This document shows, one piece after another, positions 1 to 8,479 of a stretch of 64,000 nucleotides of DNA. Source of the stretch: Paraburkholderia metrosideri (GTDB lineage Bacteria; Pseudomonadota; Gammaproteobacteria; Burkholderiales; Burkholderiaceae); contig NZ_CAJHCP010000004.1 of the NCBI RefSeq assembly GCF_904848625.1, positions 372,001-436,000 on the forward strand, in the 5' to 3' direction. Within the stretch, counting starts at the first letter, position 1; each line of letters begins with the position of its first letter. The notes under the pieces were generated by a model. It did no database searches, was not told where the DNA came from, and saw only the letters and a program-made list of their open reading frames with translations. A program made the position numbers and the translations under genes.

Positions 1-623
1 CAGAAACACATCTCAAGGCCGCAATTCTACCTGTCCCGAGCGCCGCGGCCCTCGCCCCCTGACGAACGGACAAGCCACACTGCGCCAATCTTCAATCAGC
101 TTTCAATCTTTCGCAAAGCGTAATTTTCTCTTTCATTATTTTTGAAACTTATAAAACCATTACAAAAACCATAAAAAAACGCGGCCCGAAAGCCGCGTAT
201 AAAAGATGAAAAAGACACCCTCGGTCAAAAGGGTAAGGCGAATTGTAGAGCCGTAATTGCGCCGGATAGTTGCTTAGTTTCGTAAGATTGCATTGCAAAA
301 AACAGAATGAATCCCGCACCTCCGCGTAATGCGCTGCAACACCCGTCTCATCAAGGCCTGCGCGTACCGTAGCGACTGAGCAACGCGCCGGCCCTTGACA
401 GGGCGTCGAGTAAAAAACGGTTAAACCGATTTTTTCTTTATTTTTCCGCACTTACACCGATCAAATTCGTTTTTACAGATTCAAAAATACATTGTTGCGC
501 CAGACACGATTAAATATTCGAATAGTGCGAATAGACTTCGCAACGAGCCGTCGGGCTGCCGGAGTAATAAGCGGTAAGCACTGGCTTGCGATTCCCCTTG
601 CACTGTCACGGAGTTATCTGAAT
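1..623. other. Porin upstream region without a confident protein gene
   Basis: This stretch is AT-richer than the coding DNA around it. It holds the minus-strand terminator at 173-197 and a TTGACA hexamer at 395-400 that has no good -10 partner. A 100-codon minus-strand frame (149-451) crosses the terminator and has no recognisable features, so I do not call it. The region probably holds the porin promoter and 5' leader, and possibly a small RNA on the other strand. Confidence 0.5.
173..197 (-). terminator. Rho-independent terminator on the minus strand
   Basis: Read on the minus strand, a 6-bp G/C stem (180-185 with 192-197, loop 186-191, one more A-T pair at 179/198) is followed directly by seven T residues (179-173). 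This is a textbook intrinsic terminator. No convincing protein gene lies just upstream of it: the only long reading frame there runs through the hairpin. It may therefore end a short untranslated RNA made from the region before the porin. Confidence 0.7.
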
Positions 624-1775
624 ATGAAAAAAATCGTCATCGCAGCGAGCCTCTTCAGCGCATTCGCCATCACCGCTCACGCACAAAGCAGCGTCACGCT
701 GTACGGCACGCTCGACGCGGGCCTCGTCTACTCGAACAACCAGGGCGGTCACAGCAACTGGCAACAAAGCAGCGGCTCGGTGTCGAATACGTACTTCGGC
801 CTGCGCGGCAGCGAAGACCTCGGCGCTGGTCTGCATGCCATCTTCACGTTGGAAAGCGGCTTCAACATCAACAACGGTCAGAACACGGAAAGCAGCACGT
901 TGTTCAATCGTCAGGCTTTCGTCGGACTGAAGAGCGACCAGTACGGTGCGCTGACGCTAGGCCGTCAATATGACTCCGTGGTCGACTATCTCGCGCCGCT
1001 GTCGGCAGCGGGCGCGGGCTACGGCAATAACCTGGCGGCTCACCCGTTCGACAACGACAACCTCGACAATTCGTTCTCGGTCAGAAACGCCGTGAAGTAC
1101 ACGAGCGCGGATTACGCGGGTCTGAAGTTCGGTGGCCTGTATGGCTTCAGCAATTCGGCCGGCGAGTTCTCGAACAACCGTGCATGGAGCGCGGGCGCTT
1201 CGTACGACAACGGTCCGTTGAGCGTCGCGGCCGCTTATCTGCAACTGAACCAGTCGGGCAGCATGAACCTGAACGGCGCGATCACACAAGGCGACGGCAC
1301 CGCGCAGATCGCGGCGAACCTGCAACGCACGTTCGGCGCGGGCATCAATTACACGTATGGTCCGGCTACGGCGGGCTTCGTGTACACGCATACGCAACTC
1401 GACGGCATCACCGGCGTGGACGTTGGCGGCGCGACGCTGCCGGGCGTCGCAGGCACGAACCTGCATCTGGACAACTACGAGTTGAATGGCCGCTACGCAC
1501 TCACGCCCGCATTGAGCCTCGCGGCATCGTATACGTTCACCGACGGCAAGATGACCGGCTCGAACGGCTCGGGCGATCCGAAGTGGCACACGGTATCGCT
1601 GCAAAGCGATTACTCGCTGAGCAAGCGAACCGATGTGTATGTGGAAGGCGTGTATCAGCATGCATCGGGTGAGCTCGGCGACTTCGGCGCAAACGTGGCC
1701 TCCATCAACACGCTAGCGCCGTCGAGCACCGGCAACCAGGTTGCGGCGGCGGTTGGCTTGCGTCACCGCTTCTAG
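624..1775 (+). CDS. Gram-negative porin (Burkholderia OmpC-like, 16-strand type)
   Basis: The 383-residue product is a typical betaproteobacterial trimeric porin that lets small hydrophilic solutes cross the outer membrane. The signal peptide (MKKIVIAASLFSAFAITAHA) is followed by the classic mature start QSSVTLYGTLDAGL. The family motifs YFGLRGSEDLG, FNRQAFVGL and LTLGRQYD follow in order, and the protein ends in GLRHRF, with the terminal Phe needed for BAM-dependent insertion. The reading frame is open to 492, but the ATG at 624 is chosen because it starts the signal peptide and has a CGGAG-like site about 10 bases upstream. It is monocistronic, with a strong terminator downstream. Substrate preference cannot be read from the sequence. 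Confidence 0.95.
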   Translation: MKKIVIAASLFSAFAITAHAQSSVTLYGTLDAGLVYSNNQGGHSNWQQSSGSVSNTYFGLRGSEDLGAGLHAIFTLESGFNINNGQNTESSTLFNRQAFVGLKSDQYGALTLGRQYDSVVDYLAPLSAAGAGYGNNLAAHPFDNDNLDNSFSVRNAVKYTSADYAGLKFGGLYGFSNSAGEFSNNRAWSAGASYDNGPLSVAAAYLQLNQSGSMNLNGAITQGDGTAQIAANLQRTFGAGINYTYGPATAGFVYTHTQLDGITGVDVGGATLPGVAGTNLHLDNYELNGRYALTPALSLAASYTFTDGKMTGSNGSGDPKWHTVSLQSDYSLSKRTDVYVEGVYQHASGELGDFGANVASINTLAPSSTGNQVAAAVGLRHRF

Positions 1776-1826
1776 GTTTTCCGCTGCACGGCGAGCCACC
1801 CGGACTCACCGGTTTGCGCTGTGATC

Positions 1827-1863
1827 AAACCCGCGCGTGACACGATCACGTCGCGGGTTTTTT
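1827..1863 (+). terminator. Rho-independent terminator of the porin gene
   Basis: A 9-bp perfect stem (AAACCCGCG at 1827-1835 with CGCGGGTTT at 1852-1860) runs into a T tract ending at 1863. It lies about 50 bases after the porin stop codon. Confidence 0.85.
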
Positions 1864-2125
1864 CATGCGCTTAACACGTTCGATACAGCGGTCGCGGTGT
1901 CGCATCGTGATCGCGGATAGCGAATCGGGTAGTGACCGCGCTGATAGGTGGTGGGTATACTGACTCTGGCCGCTTCTCTTGCCGCCATGCTTGCATGTCG
2001 CTTGCAAGTGAATGACGGTCTCGTCGCGAAGCATGACGTCACGTCGCCATTTCAAGTTGAATCGCGTCACGCTTCGCCCGCGCACCATGTTCTCACGCAT
2101 GACTGGGAACGCCGACGATCGGACC

Positions 2126-2488
2126 ATGAAAAGACTTCTCCTGCCTGCCTCTGCTACTGTCGTCATCACCGCCGTCACGGCCTGCCTCACCGCTTGCGGT
2201 TCTTCCGGCCCCACCCGCGATGCGTCTATCCCACTGGTGTACGTGTCGTCGCAACGCGCGCCTGCCGATATCGCCGGTTGCCTCGAACAACGTTTGTCGC
2301 GCGTGCGTACCTCGCACGCAGGCATCGCAACGCAACTCGCCGTCGGCTCTGATTCGAACAACTCGTATTTCGTCACGCTCACGCCGACCAACACCGGCTC
2401 GGTCATCAAGGTGATGCATCCCGCGAATGCACCGGACGATCCACCCGAACCGGAAATGCGCTTCGATATCGCACGCTGCGCGACCTGA
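2126..2488 (+). CDS. Small putative lipoprotein of unknown function
   Basis: The 120-residue product begins MKRLLLPASATVVITAV and has a lipobox-like LTAC before GSS, so it is probably lipidated and held in the envelope. The mature part is short and soluble-looking, with a YVSSQRAPADIAGCLEQRL segment and no family I recognise. The frame is open to 2012, but the internal ATG at 2126 starts exactly at the signal sequence. It stands alone between the porin and the DUF457-like gene. Confidence 0.75.
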   Translation: MKRLLLPASATVVITAVTACLTACGSSGPTRDASIPLVYVSSQRAPADIAGCLEQRLSRVRTSHAGIATQLAVGSDSNNSYFVTLTPTNTGSVIKVMHPANAPDDPPEPEMRFDIARCAT

Positions 2489-2686
2489 CGTATGGGTTCG
2501 CGTCGTCGCGATGTTGCCCTGCGGTTGCCCTGACGTTGCCCTGACATCGTCGTCACGTTGCTGCATTCTTTAGGCCACGCCGCTGTGCGAATTTTTATCT
2601 CGCGCAGCGGCTATTTTTTTATCCGCTCATCTGCGAACATAGCCGCCCTTTTGGCTTTCACGCGACGCAGTGCGCCGCAAGTTTCG

Positions 2687-3202
2687 ATGGCATCCAGCAA
2701 AGCACATCACGCAACCGGTTTTGCAGCCGGCGTCATCGCAGCGGCCGTAGTCGCCCGCGTCAGCGGCAACAATGCATTTCATCTCGACGTGTTGTTGAGT
2801 TTCCTCGCTGGCATCTGGGGCAGTACCGCACCGGACTGGCTCGAAGTCGCGTGGTGGTCGCGCGCGCGCCGTCTGTGGATCACCCATCGCACATTGACGC
2901 ATTGGGGCGTGGGGTGGCTCGCGTTGCTCGCCCTGTCGTATCACTGGCTCGGGCATTCGCTATACGCCGCGCCCGCGTTCGGATTCGCGTGCGGCGGCCT
3001 GATGCACCTGTTTGCTGACTGGCCGAATCCGCTAGGTGTGCCGTGGATTGCGGGACGCCATTCGTTGAACTTGTGGAAGAGTGGAAGTTGCGATCTGATC
3101 GTCGTCGCTGCGTCGTGGGCGGCTGCCTTCTTTATCGGCGAGCATGTCTGGCTGCATGGCGTGCACGAGATGCGTTTCCTGCGGTATCTGCGAGCGGGTT
3201 GA
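2687..3202 (+). CDS. DUF457/YdjM-like inner-membrane putative metal-dependent hydrolase
   Basis: The 171-residue protein has several hydrophobic segments and the family's His/Asp pattern: SKAHHATG at the N-terminus, WITHRTLTHWG in the middle, and HLFADWPNPLGVPW. The family is known as LexA-binding, inner-membrane-associated putative hydrolases. The E. coli member YdjM is SOS-regulated, but the biochemical role is not settled. The ATG at 2687 is chosen over the upstream frame start at 2558 because the conserved HH motif follows it directly. It converges with the serine acetyltransferase gene across a repeat-rich spacer. Confidence 0.8.
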   Translation: MASSKAHHATGFAAGVIAAAVVARVSGNNAFHLDVLLSFLAGIWGSTAPDWLEVAWWSRARRLWITHRTLTHWGVGWLALLALSYHWLGHSLYAAPAFGFACGGLMHLFADWPNPLGVPWIAGRHSLNLWKSGSCDLIVVAASWAAAFFIGEHVWLHGVHEMRFLRYLRAG

Positions 3203-3234
3203 AGCTGTGCGTGCTACGTTGGCGAGGGGGTGAG

Positions 3235-3410
3235 GCGTTGAGGCGCTGCGTCGCTGACTCGCTGACTCGCTGAGTCGTTGAGTCGCTGACTCGCTGACTC
3301 GCTGACTCGCTGACTCGTTGAGTCGTTGAAGCGTTGAGGCGCTGCGTCGCTGACGCGCTGAGTTGTTGAAGCGGTGAGGCGCTGATTCGCTGACTCGCTG
3401 ACTCGCTTCA
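3235..3410. repeat. 8-bp tandem repeat array (TCGCTGAC type), 22 units
   Basis: From 3235 to 3410 the sequence reads as 22 consecutive 8-base units in perfect register. Nine are exactly TCGCTGAC (3251, 3259, 3283, 3291, 3299, 3307, 3347, 3387, 3395). Variants such as TCGTTGAG, GCGTTGAG, GCGCTGAG and GCGCTGCG fill the rest. An 8-base unit is not a multiple of three, so copy-number change would shift any reading frame. The array lies between two convergent genes, outside confident coding sequence. Confidence 0.9.
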
Positions 3411-3441
3411 GACAGCGTGGGGACCGATGCGCTGCGTTCGC

Positions 3442-3458
3442 GGCCGCCATTAGCGGCC
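3442..3458. terminator. Possible hairpin terminator between convergent genes
   Basis: GGCCGC (3442-3447) and GCGGCC (3453-3458) form a 6-bp G/C stem with a 5-base loop, about 70 bases past the stop of the minus-strand serine acetyltransferase gene. No T tract follows, so the call is weak. Confidence 0.35.
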
Positions 3459-3527
3459 TGACCGAAGCAGACGAACGCGGCCACCCTGCGTGAGTTGCGT
3501 CTCAACCAGCGCGGGACAACGCACGCA

Positions 3528-4454
3528 TCACTTCGCGCTCGTGTCGGTGCGCTCGCCTTCGCGGACCTTCCCCTGCGACACGCTGCTGCCCGGCGGCACG
3601 CTATGCGTGAGCCAAACATTGCCGCCGATCACCGAGCCTCGTCCAATCGTTACGCGTCCGAGAATCGTCGCGCCTGCGTAAATGACGACGTGGTCTTCGA
3701 CGATAGGATGCCGCGCGTTGCCCTTGATCAGCGTGCCGTCGTTATCGGACGCGAAGCTCTTCGCACCCAGCGTCACCGCCTGATACACGCGTACATGCTC
3801 ACCGATGATCGCGGTCTCGCCAATCACGACACCCGTGCCATGGTCGATGAAAAAGCTCGGCCCGATCGTCGCGCCAGGGTGGATGTCGATGCCGGTGGCG
3901 GAGTGCGCGATTTCGTTGATGAAGCGGGCGAGCAGCGGCACGCCAAGACGATGCAACGCGTGCGCGAGCCGATGATGCGTCATCGCCCAGACGCCCGGAT
4001 AACACAGCAGAATTTCGGTGATGTGCTGCGCGGCGGGATCGCCGGTGAACGCAGCCTGAATGTCGCTGACCAGCAGCGCACGAATGCCCGGTAACTGCGT
4101 GCCGAATTCGCGAGCAACGTTAAATGCACGCTCCTTCAGTTCCGCGTCGGAGGTTGCGCCGAACTCCGGCAGAAACCGCAACGCGCGGCGAATCTGTTCG
4201 GCGAGCAGCCGCAATGTACTTTCGAGCGTGTGGCCGACGTAGTAGTCGACGGTTTCGTCGGTCAGATCGGGCGCGCCGTAATGAGTGGGAAACAGCGATG
4301 CCCGCAAGCCGGCAACAATGTTGATCACCGCTTCACGCGATGGCAACTCGCGAATGCCAAGGGGATGCCGCGTGCGATGCAACTCTTCACGCGACGCGCG
4401 CAGGTCTGCGACGATCTGTTCGAGACCCCAGTTGTGGTCGGGCACGTTAGGCAT
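3528..4454 (-). CDS. Serine O-acetyltransferase, EpsC/CysE family
   Basis: The enzyme transfers acetyl from acetyl-CoA to L-serine, giving O-acetylserine for cysteine synthesis in the cytoplasm. The N-terminal helical half ends in FINEIAHSATGIDIHPGA. A left-handed beta-helix of hexapeptide repeats then carries the active-site stretch FFIDHGTGVVIGET, followed by LGAKSF and HPIVEDHVVIYAGATILG. The length of about 308 residues fits the longer EpsC group rather than the roughly 270-residue E. coli CysE. The start is uncertain: an ATG at 4454 and a GTG four codons upstream at 4466 are both in frame with poor ribosome sites. No sulfur-metabolism gene adjoins it. Confidence 0.9.
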   Translation of the reverse strand: MPNVPDHNWGLEQIVADLRASREELHRTRHPLGIRELPSREAVINIVAGLRASLFPTHYGAPDLTDETVDYYVGHTLESTLRLLAEQIRRALRFLPEFGATSDAELKERAFNVAREFGTQLPGIRALLVSDIQAAFTGDPAAQHITEILLCYPGVWAMTHHRLAHALHRLGVPLLARFINEIAHSATGIDIHPGATIGPSFFIDHGTGVVIGETAIIGEHVRVYQAVTLGAKSFASDNDGTLIKGNARHPIVEDHVVIYAGATILGRVTIGRGSVIGGNVWLTHSVPPGSSVSQGKVREGERTDTSAK

Positions 4455-4658
4455 AAAGGACAACACCGTGCGTGAACACGGTTCGAAGTGAAATATGCCA
4501 AGAGATTACCGCGTTTTTCTGCAGCCCGCGCGGGCAGTGCCTGAAGCTGGCACGCCGCTCGCGTGCATTCGCCCGATCGTTTCGCGAGACGCTTCATGAG
4601 TTACCTCACGAGCGACCCTATGATTGGCGGTGTTTGAAATGAGCGATGAGTTGGCCCT

Positions 4659-4892
4659 TCAGATTGTCACGCTGCTCGCGTCGATCCAGCGCACTGCCCA
4701 GTCGCGCGCATGGGCGATGGCCGTGGCTTCGTCGGGGAAACGCAGTTCAGTGGGGAAGAAACGGTTGGCGACCAGTTCGCCGTCGCTCGAGCGCGAGATG
4801 ACCACATAAGGTTGCCAAGTTCCGTCGCCCGCGCGCGCCGGCGCGCAATTTAACAAATAGCCGCGATGTGTGAATGCAGCATCAAAGTGCAT
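4659..4892 (-). CDS. Small conserved-looking hypothetical protein
   Basis: The 77-residue product reads as one compact domain: a strand (GYLLNCAPARAGDG), a strand (WQPYVVISR), a stretch with FFPTELRF, and a closing helix (EATAIAHARDWAVRWID). I cannot name the family with confidence, although short proteins with this WxPxVxIxR and FPxExxAxAxARxWxxRWID layout are common in Burkholderiales. A GGTGA-like site precedes the ATG. It has no operon partner. Confidence 0.6.
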   Translation of the reverse strand: MHFDAAFTHRGYLLNCAPARAGDGTWQPYVVISRSSDGELVANRFFPTELRFPDEATAIAHARDWAVRWIDASSVTI

Positions 4893-5214
4893 GTGTCACC
4901 CGCCCTGACGGCCCCGTAAAATGTTTTGAGTAGCACGGCCTTTCGTTGTTTCCGACCATGATGGATTAGTCGGGGCCATGTCGTCAATTTAACCGTGCTT
5001 TACTCGTCGGAATAAGATCATACTCTGTAGAAAATACGCGTCCATTAAAAAAAACGAAAAGAATTCTCGACGCAATCGCCGGATGAAATGACGATCTTGT
5101 ACACAGCGTTGCAGGCGCATTGCCAGTCGCGCTCAAAGGTATACGCAAGGCATTGCATCGGGCGGAACGGGTTTTGCTGCACTTCAACCATGTCCTCTTC
5201 AAGGAGATTGCGTG
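4893..5214. other. Intergenic region, AT-richer, no gene seen
   Basis: This region lies between divergent small genes and holds A/T runs around 5030-5060. No hairpin or operator stands out. It presumably contains the two promoters. Confidence 0.4.
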
Positions 5215-5667
5215 ATGAACAGCGATATCAACAAGCCAGCAGACGCCAGCACCGTGCCGGACACCACCGGCCCGCGTTCAACCGAGCTGCATAACGACCG
5301 CACGCACGACAGCACCGTCGACACCGACGGCAAGAATCTCGAAGCCGCACGCATTGCGGGCCACAGCCCGATTGCCGCCGACGAGATCACGACCAGCAAC
5401 GCAACCCACGTCAACAGCGTGCCCGAGTCGCGCGACGGCATGGCCGGCTTTGACAGCCGGGTTGGCGGCAATCATCTGCTGCTCGCGCTCGAACCTGGCT
5501 ATACGGTGATCGACAAGGGCATGGTCGAGCCTCTCGCACCCTATTCCCAGGATCATCAATTCGACGATCCCCGTCCTGCCGGCAGCCGCCGTGACAGGGG
5601 CCGCATCCATTACGCCCTTAATCATTTGCGACCGACTCGTCTGATCGAATTACATCGGGTGAAATAG
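5215..5667 (+). CDS. Hypothetical hydrophilic protein
   Basis: The 150-residue product is rich in Asp, Thr, Asn and Ser, has no signal peptide or membrane segment, and matches no family I recognise. The N-terminal half looks disordered. The C-terminal part has a basic tail with RRDRGRIHYALNHLRPTRLI. A strong AAGGAG site sits about 12 bases before the chosen ATG; a second ATG three bases upstream (5212) is also possible. A hairpin about 65 bases after the stop may end the transcript. Confidence 0.65.
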   Translation: MNSDINKPADASTVPDTTGPRSTELHNDRTHDSTVDTDGKNLEAARIAGHSPIAADEITTSNATHVNSVPESRDGMAGFDSRVGGNHLLLALEPGYTVIDKGMVEPLAPYSQDHQFDDPRPAGSRRDRGRIHYALNHLRPTRLIELHRVK

Positions 5668-5733
5668 ATTTTCACGCGTGGCGCCGATGTTTGAATTCTC
5701 GCGTCTCGTCCTATAAAACCGTGATTAAACTGG

Positions 5734-5760
5734 CGCGCACCGTTTGAATAATGGTGCGCG
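5734..5760 (+). terminator. Hairpin after the 5215-5667 gene
   Basis: CGCGCACC (5734-5741) and GGTGCGCG (5753-5760) form a perfect 8-bp stem with an 11-base loop, followed by TATTGCTT. The downstream T run is weak. Confidence 0.45.
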
Positions 5761-5942
5761 TATTGCTTCGTCCGCGCGTTGGGCACACTTTGGGCCCGCT
5801 TGGGCTTCTTTCGCTCGGCGTCGCGGCGTCGCGGTGTCGATTAGAAATCTCACGGTTGCAGGTCCCCGGCGCAGCAAGCGCTTTTTCTTTCGACTCAGCG
5901 CCGGGACAATCGACCGCAAGTTAACCCGCAACGGAGCAGCAG

Positions 5943-6548
5943 ATGAAAAAGATCGTCGTGATCGGCGCAACCGGCACCTTAGGCCAGGCTGTCAGCAAGG
6001 AACTGAAGGCGCGTCATGAGGTGATCGAAGTGGGTGCGACGCGCGGGCCGCATCGCGTCGACAGTACGGACCCAGCGAGTATCGAGCGGCTCTTCCGCGA
6101 GATCGGCAAGGTGGATGGCGTGGTCACCACCACGGGCAAGCTGCACTTCGGTCCGCTGCCCGAGATGACCATCGAACAGTTCTGGGTCGGCCTGCGCGAC
6201 AAGCTGATGGGACAGATCAACGTGGTACTGGCCGCGCAATCCTATCTGAACGACGGCGGCTCGTTCACGCTGACGAGCGGTATTGTCGCCGACGAGCCGA
6301 TCCGCGAAGGTGCGAACGCGACGACCGTCAACCTTGCGCTCGAAGGTTTCGTGCGGGGCGCGGCGATCGAATTGCCGCGCGGCATCCGCATCAACCTGGT
6401 GAGTCCGACGGTGCTGACTGAATCGATCGAAGCCTATGGGCCCTACTTCCGCGGCTTCGAACCGGTAACGGCACAGCGCGCAGCCTTGGCCTATCTGCGC
6501 AGCGTGGAAGGCGCGCAAACGGGCCGGGTGTATCGCGTGGGATATTGA
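5943..6548 (+). CDS. Atypical short-chain dehydrogenase/reductase (SDR)
   Basis: The 201-residue protein has an N-terminal Rossmann fold with the nucleotide-binding motif GATGTLG (residues 8-14), an acidic strand end with DSTDPASIERLF, and the typical substrate-side TLTSGIVADEP. It is at the short end for SDRs (about 200-250). The usual catalytic YxxxK is not visible: where it should follow the Ser of TLTSG, the sequence reads GANATTVNLALEGFVRGAA, with no Tyr or Lys. It may bind NAD(P) without normal SDR catalysis, or use an altered mechanism. An AGCAGC-rich leader precedes the ATG. It is monocistronic and converges with the sugar-acid operon across a strong inverted repeat. Confidence 0.85.
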   Translation: MKKIVVIGATGTLGQAVSKELKARHEVIEVGATRGPHRVDSTDPASIERLFREIGKVDGVVTTTGKLHFGPLPEMTIEQFWVGLRDKLMGQINVVLAAQSYLNDGGSFTLTSGIVADEPIREGANATTVNLALEGFVRGAAIELPRGIRINLVSPTVLTESIEAYGPYFRGFEPVTAQRAALAYLRSVEGAQTGRVYRVGY

Positions 6549-6570
6549 CCCTGCCGATATCGGCCAACGC

Positions 6571-6610
6571 GGGGAATCACGCGATGCAGCGCCGCTGCAT
6601 CGCGTCCCCC
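6571..6610. terminator. Bidirectional hairpin between SDR gene and dehydratase gene
   Basis: A 12-bp perfect stem (6579-6590 with 6594-6605, 3-base loop) is extended by GGGG (6571-6574) pairing with CCCC just outside. It lies exactly between two convergent genes. There is no long T run on either side, but the stem is very stable. Confidence 0.65.
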
Positions 6611-6670
6611 CTCTCGACGTGTCGCCGCTCTATGGCAGTTCCACGGCACGGGCAACGGCCCTCGGTGAAC

Positions 6671-8449
6671 TCAATGAATCTCCGGCTCGCCCGGCTTGTC
6701 CTCGTAGGATGACGCGGAGACCGACGCAGGACGCGCGCCGCCTCGTTGCAGAAAATCGAAGTCGCAGCCCTGATCGGCCTGCATCACATGCACCTGATGG
6801 AGCGCCCCATAGCCGCGCGTGAAGCGCGGCGCGGGCTTGACCCACGCGGCCTTGCGGCGGTCCAGTTCGGCGTCGGACACCAGCACGTTGAGCTTGCGGC
6901 GCGGCACGTCGAGCTCAATCAGGTCGCCGCTCTGAACCAGCGCAAACGGCCCGCCGACAAACGATTCCGGCGCGACGTGCAACACGCACGCGCCATAACT
7001 CGTACCGCTCATGCGTGCATCCGAGATCCGCACCATATCGCGCACCCCTTTCTGCAGCAACTTCCGCGGTATCGGTAATTGCCCCCACTCGGGCATCCCC
7101 GGCGCGCCCACCGGACCCGCATGCTGAAGCACGATCACACAGCTTTCGTCGATGTCGAGCGCTTCGTCGTCGATCCGCGCGGCCATGTCGTTGTAGTCGC
7201 TAAACACCACCGCGCGGCCCGTGTGCACGAGCAGGTGCGGTTCAGCCGCGCCGGGTTTGATCACGGCGCCATTGGGCGCGATATTGCCGCGTAGGACCGC
7301 GAGGCTGCTGTCGGGCAACAGCGGTTTGTCGCGGCGGCGAATCACGTCGTCGTTAAAAATCCTCGCGCCTTCGAGGTTCTCGCCGAGCGTATGACCGTTG
7401 ACGGTTCTCTGCGAGCGGTCGATCAAATCACCCAATTCCGCGAGCATGGCACGCAACCCGCCCGCATAGAAAAAGTCCTCCATCAGATACGCGCCCGTGG
7501 GACGGATGTTGGCGAGCACGGGTGTGCGGCGCGAGATTTCGTCGTAACGGTCGAGCGTCAACTCGACGCCCGCGCGCCGAGCCAACGCGATCATATGAAC
7601 AATTGCATTGGTCGAACCGGACAACGCGAGACACGTGGTCACCGCGTTGTCCACCGCGCCCGCCGTGATCAGGTCCGACGGCTTGAGATCCTCCCACACC
7701 ATCTCGACGATCCGCATGCCGGTTTTCGCCGCCATCTGCGCGTGACGCGAATCCGCGGCGGGGATCGAGGCGAAACCAGGCAACGTGAAGCCGAGCGCTT
7801 CGGCGGCGCTCGTCATCGTCGACGCCGTGCCCATCGTCATGCAGTGTCCCGGCGAACGCGCGATGCCGCCCTCGATGCCCTGCCAGTCCTCCTGGGTGAT
7901 CTTCCCGGCGCGCAATTCGGCCCAGTACTTCCACGAATCGGAACCGGAGCCGAGCGTCACGCCATTCCAGTTGCCGCGCAACATCGGGCCCGCGGGCAGA
8001 AAGATCGCGGGCAGATCCATCGAGATCGCGCCCATCAGCAAACCGGGCGTGGTCTTGTCGCACCCACCCATCAACACGACGCCGTCGGCGGGATACGAGC
8101 GCAGCGTTTCCTCGGCTTCCATCGCGAGGAAATTGCGGTACAGCATGGTGGTCGGCTTCTGGAACGGCTCGGAAAGCGTCTGCACCGGCAACTCAATAGG
8201 AAAGCCGCCGGCCTGCCAGATGCCGCGCTTCACTTCCTCCACGCGCTGCTTGAAATGCGTATGACAAGCGTTGATCTCGCTCCACGTATTGAGTATCGCG
8301 ATCACCGGCTTGCCCGCGTATTCGTCGCGGTTGTAGCCCATCTGCGCGGTGCGCGAACGGTGGCCGAACGAGCGCAGATCGTTCACGCCATACCAGCGGT
8401 GGCTGCGCAGTTCCTCGGGTGTCTTTCGCTTCGTCAACGTGTGCTCCAC
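6671..8449 (-). CDS. IlvD/Edd-family sugar-acid dehydratase
   Basis: The enzyme removes water from an aldonic acid to give a 2-keto-3-deoxy sugar acid, in the cytoplasm, using an iron-sulfur cluster. Cluster ligands are visible at C62 (INACHTH), C130 ([10 protein letters not shown]) and C203 (SPGHCMTMG). This spacing matches the [2Fe-2S] L-arabinonate dehydratase subgroup. The catalytic-serine region reads [19 protein letters not shown]. At 592 residues it has the normal family length. It is the last gene of a minus-strand locus with an ABC importer (permease stop 30 bases upstream), a lactonase and a DapA-like enzyme. That context favours a sugar-acid substrate over branched-chain amino acid synthesis. 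The exact sugar is not readable. Confidence 0.93.
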   Translation of the reverse strand: MEHTLTKRKTPEELRSHRWYGVNDLRSFGHRSRTAQMGYNRDEYAGKPVIAILNTWSEINACHTHFKQRVEEVKRGIWQAGGFPIELPVQTLSEPFQKPTTMLYRNFLAMEAEETLRSYPADGVVLMGGCDKTTPGLLMGAISMDLPAIFLPAGPMLRGNWNGVTLGSGSDSWKYWAELRAGKITQEDWQGIEGGIARSPGHCMTMGTASTMTSAAEALGFTLPGFASIPAADSRHAQMAAKTGMRIVEMVWEDLKPSDLITAGAVDNAVTTCLALSGSTNAIVHMIALARRAGVELTLDRYDEISRRTPVLANIRPTGAYLMEDFFYAGGLRAMLAELGDLIDRSQRTVNGHTLGENLEGARIFNDDVIRRRDKPLLPDSSLAVLRGNIAPNGAVIKPGAAEPHLLVHTGRAVVFSDYNDMAARIDDEALDIDESCVIVLQHAGPVGAPGMPEWGQLPIPRKLLQKGVRDMVRISDARMSGTSYGACVLHVAPESFVGGPFALVQSGDLIELDVPRRKLNVLVSDAELDRRKAAWVKPAPRFTRGYGALHQVHVMQADQGCDFDFLQRGGARPASVSASSYEDKPGEPEIH

Positions 8450-8479
8450 GATTGGACTGCCATGCTTCAGTGCCGGTGC

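Noticed and set aside
395-425. Porin sigma-70 promoter from the TTGACA at 395
   Set aside because: No acceptable -10 hexamer lies at 16-18 bases, so the hexamer alone is not enough.
149-451. A 100-codon minus-strand frame before the porin
   Set aside because: It reads straight through a strong intrinsic terminator and has no features or ribosome site.
3235-3410. CRISPR array
   Set aside because: Units are 8 bases and contiguous, with no spacers and no cas genes.
3214-3619. Ser/Gln/Arg-repeat open frames across the octamer array
   Set aside because: The repetitive protein is a by-product of the 8-bp tandem repeat, and several frames look alike.
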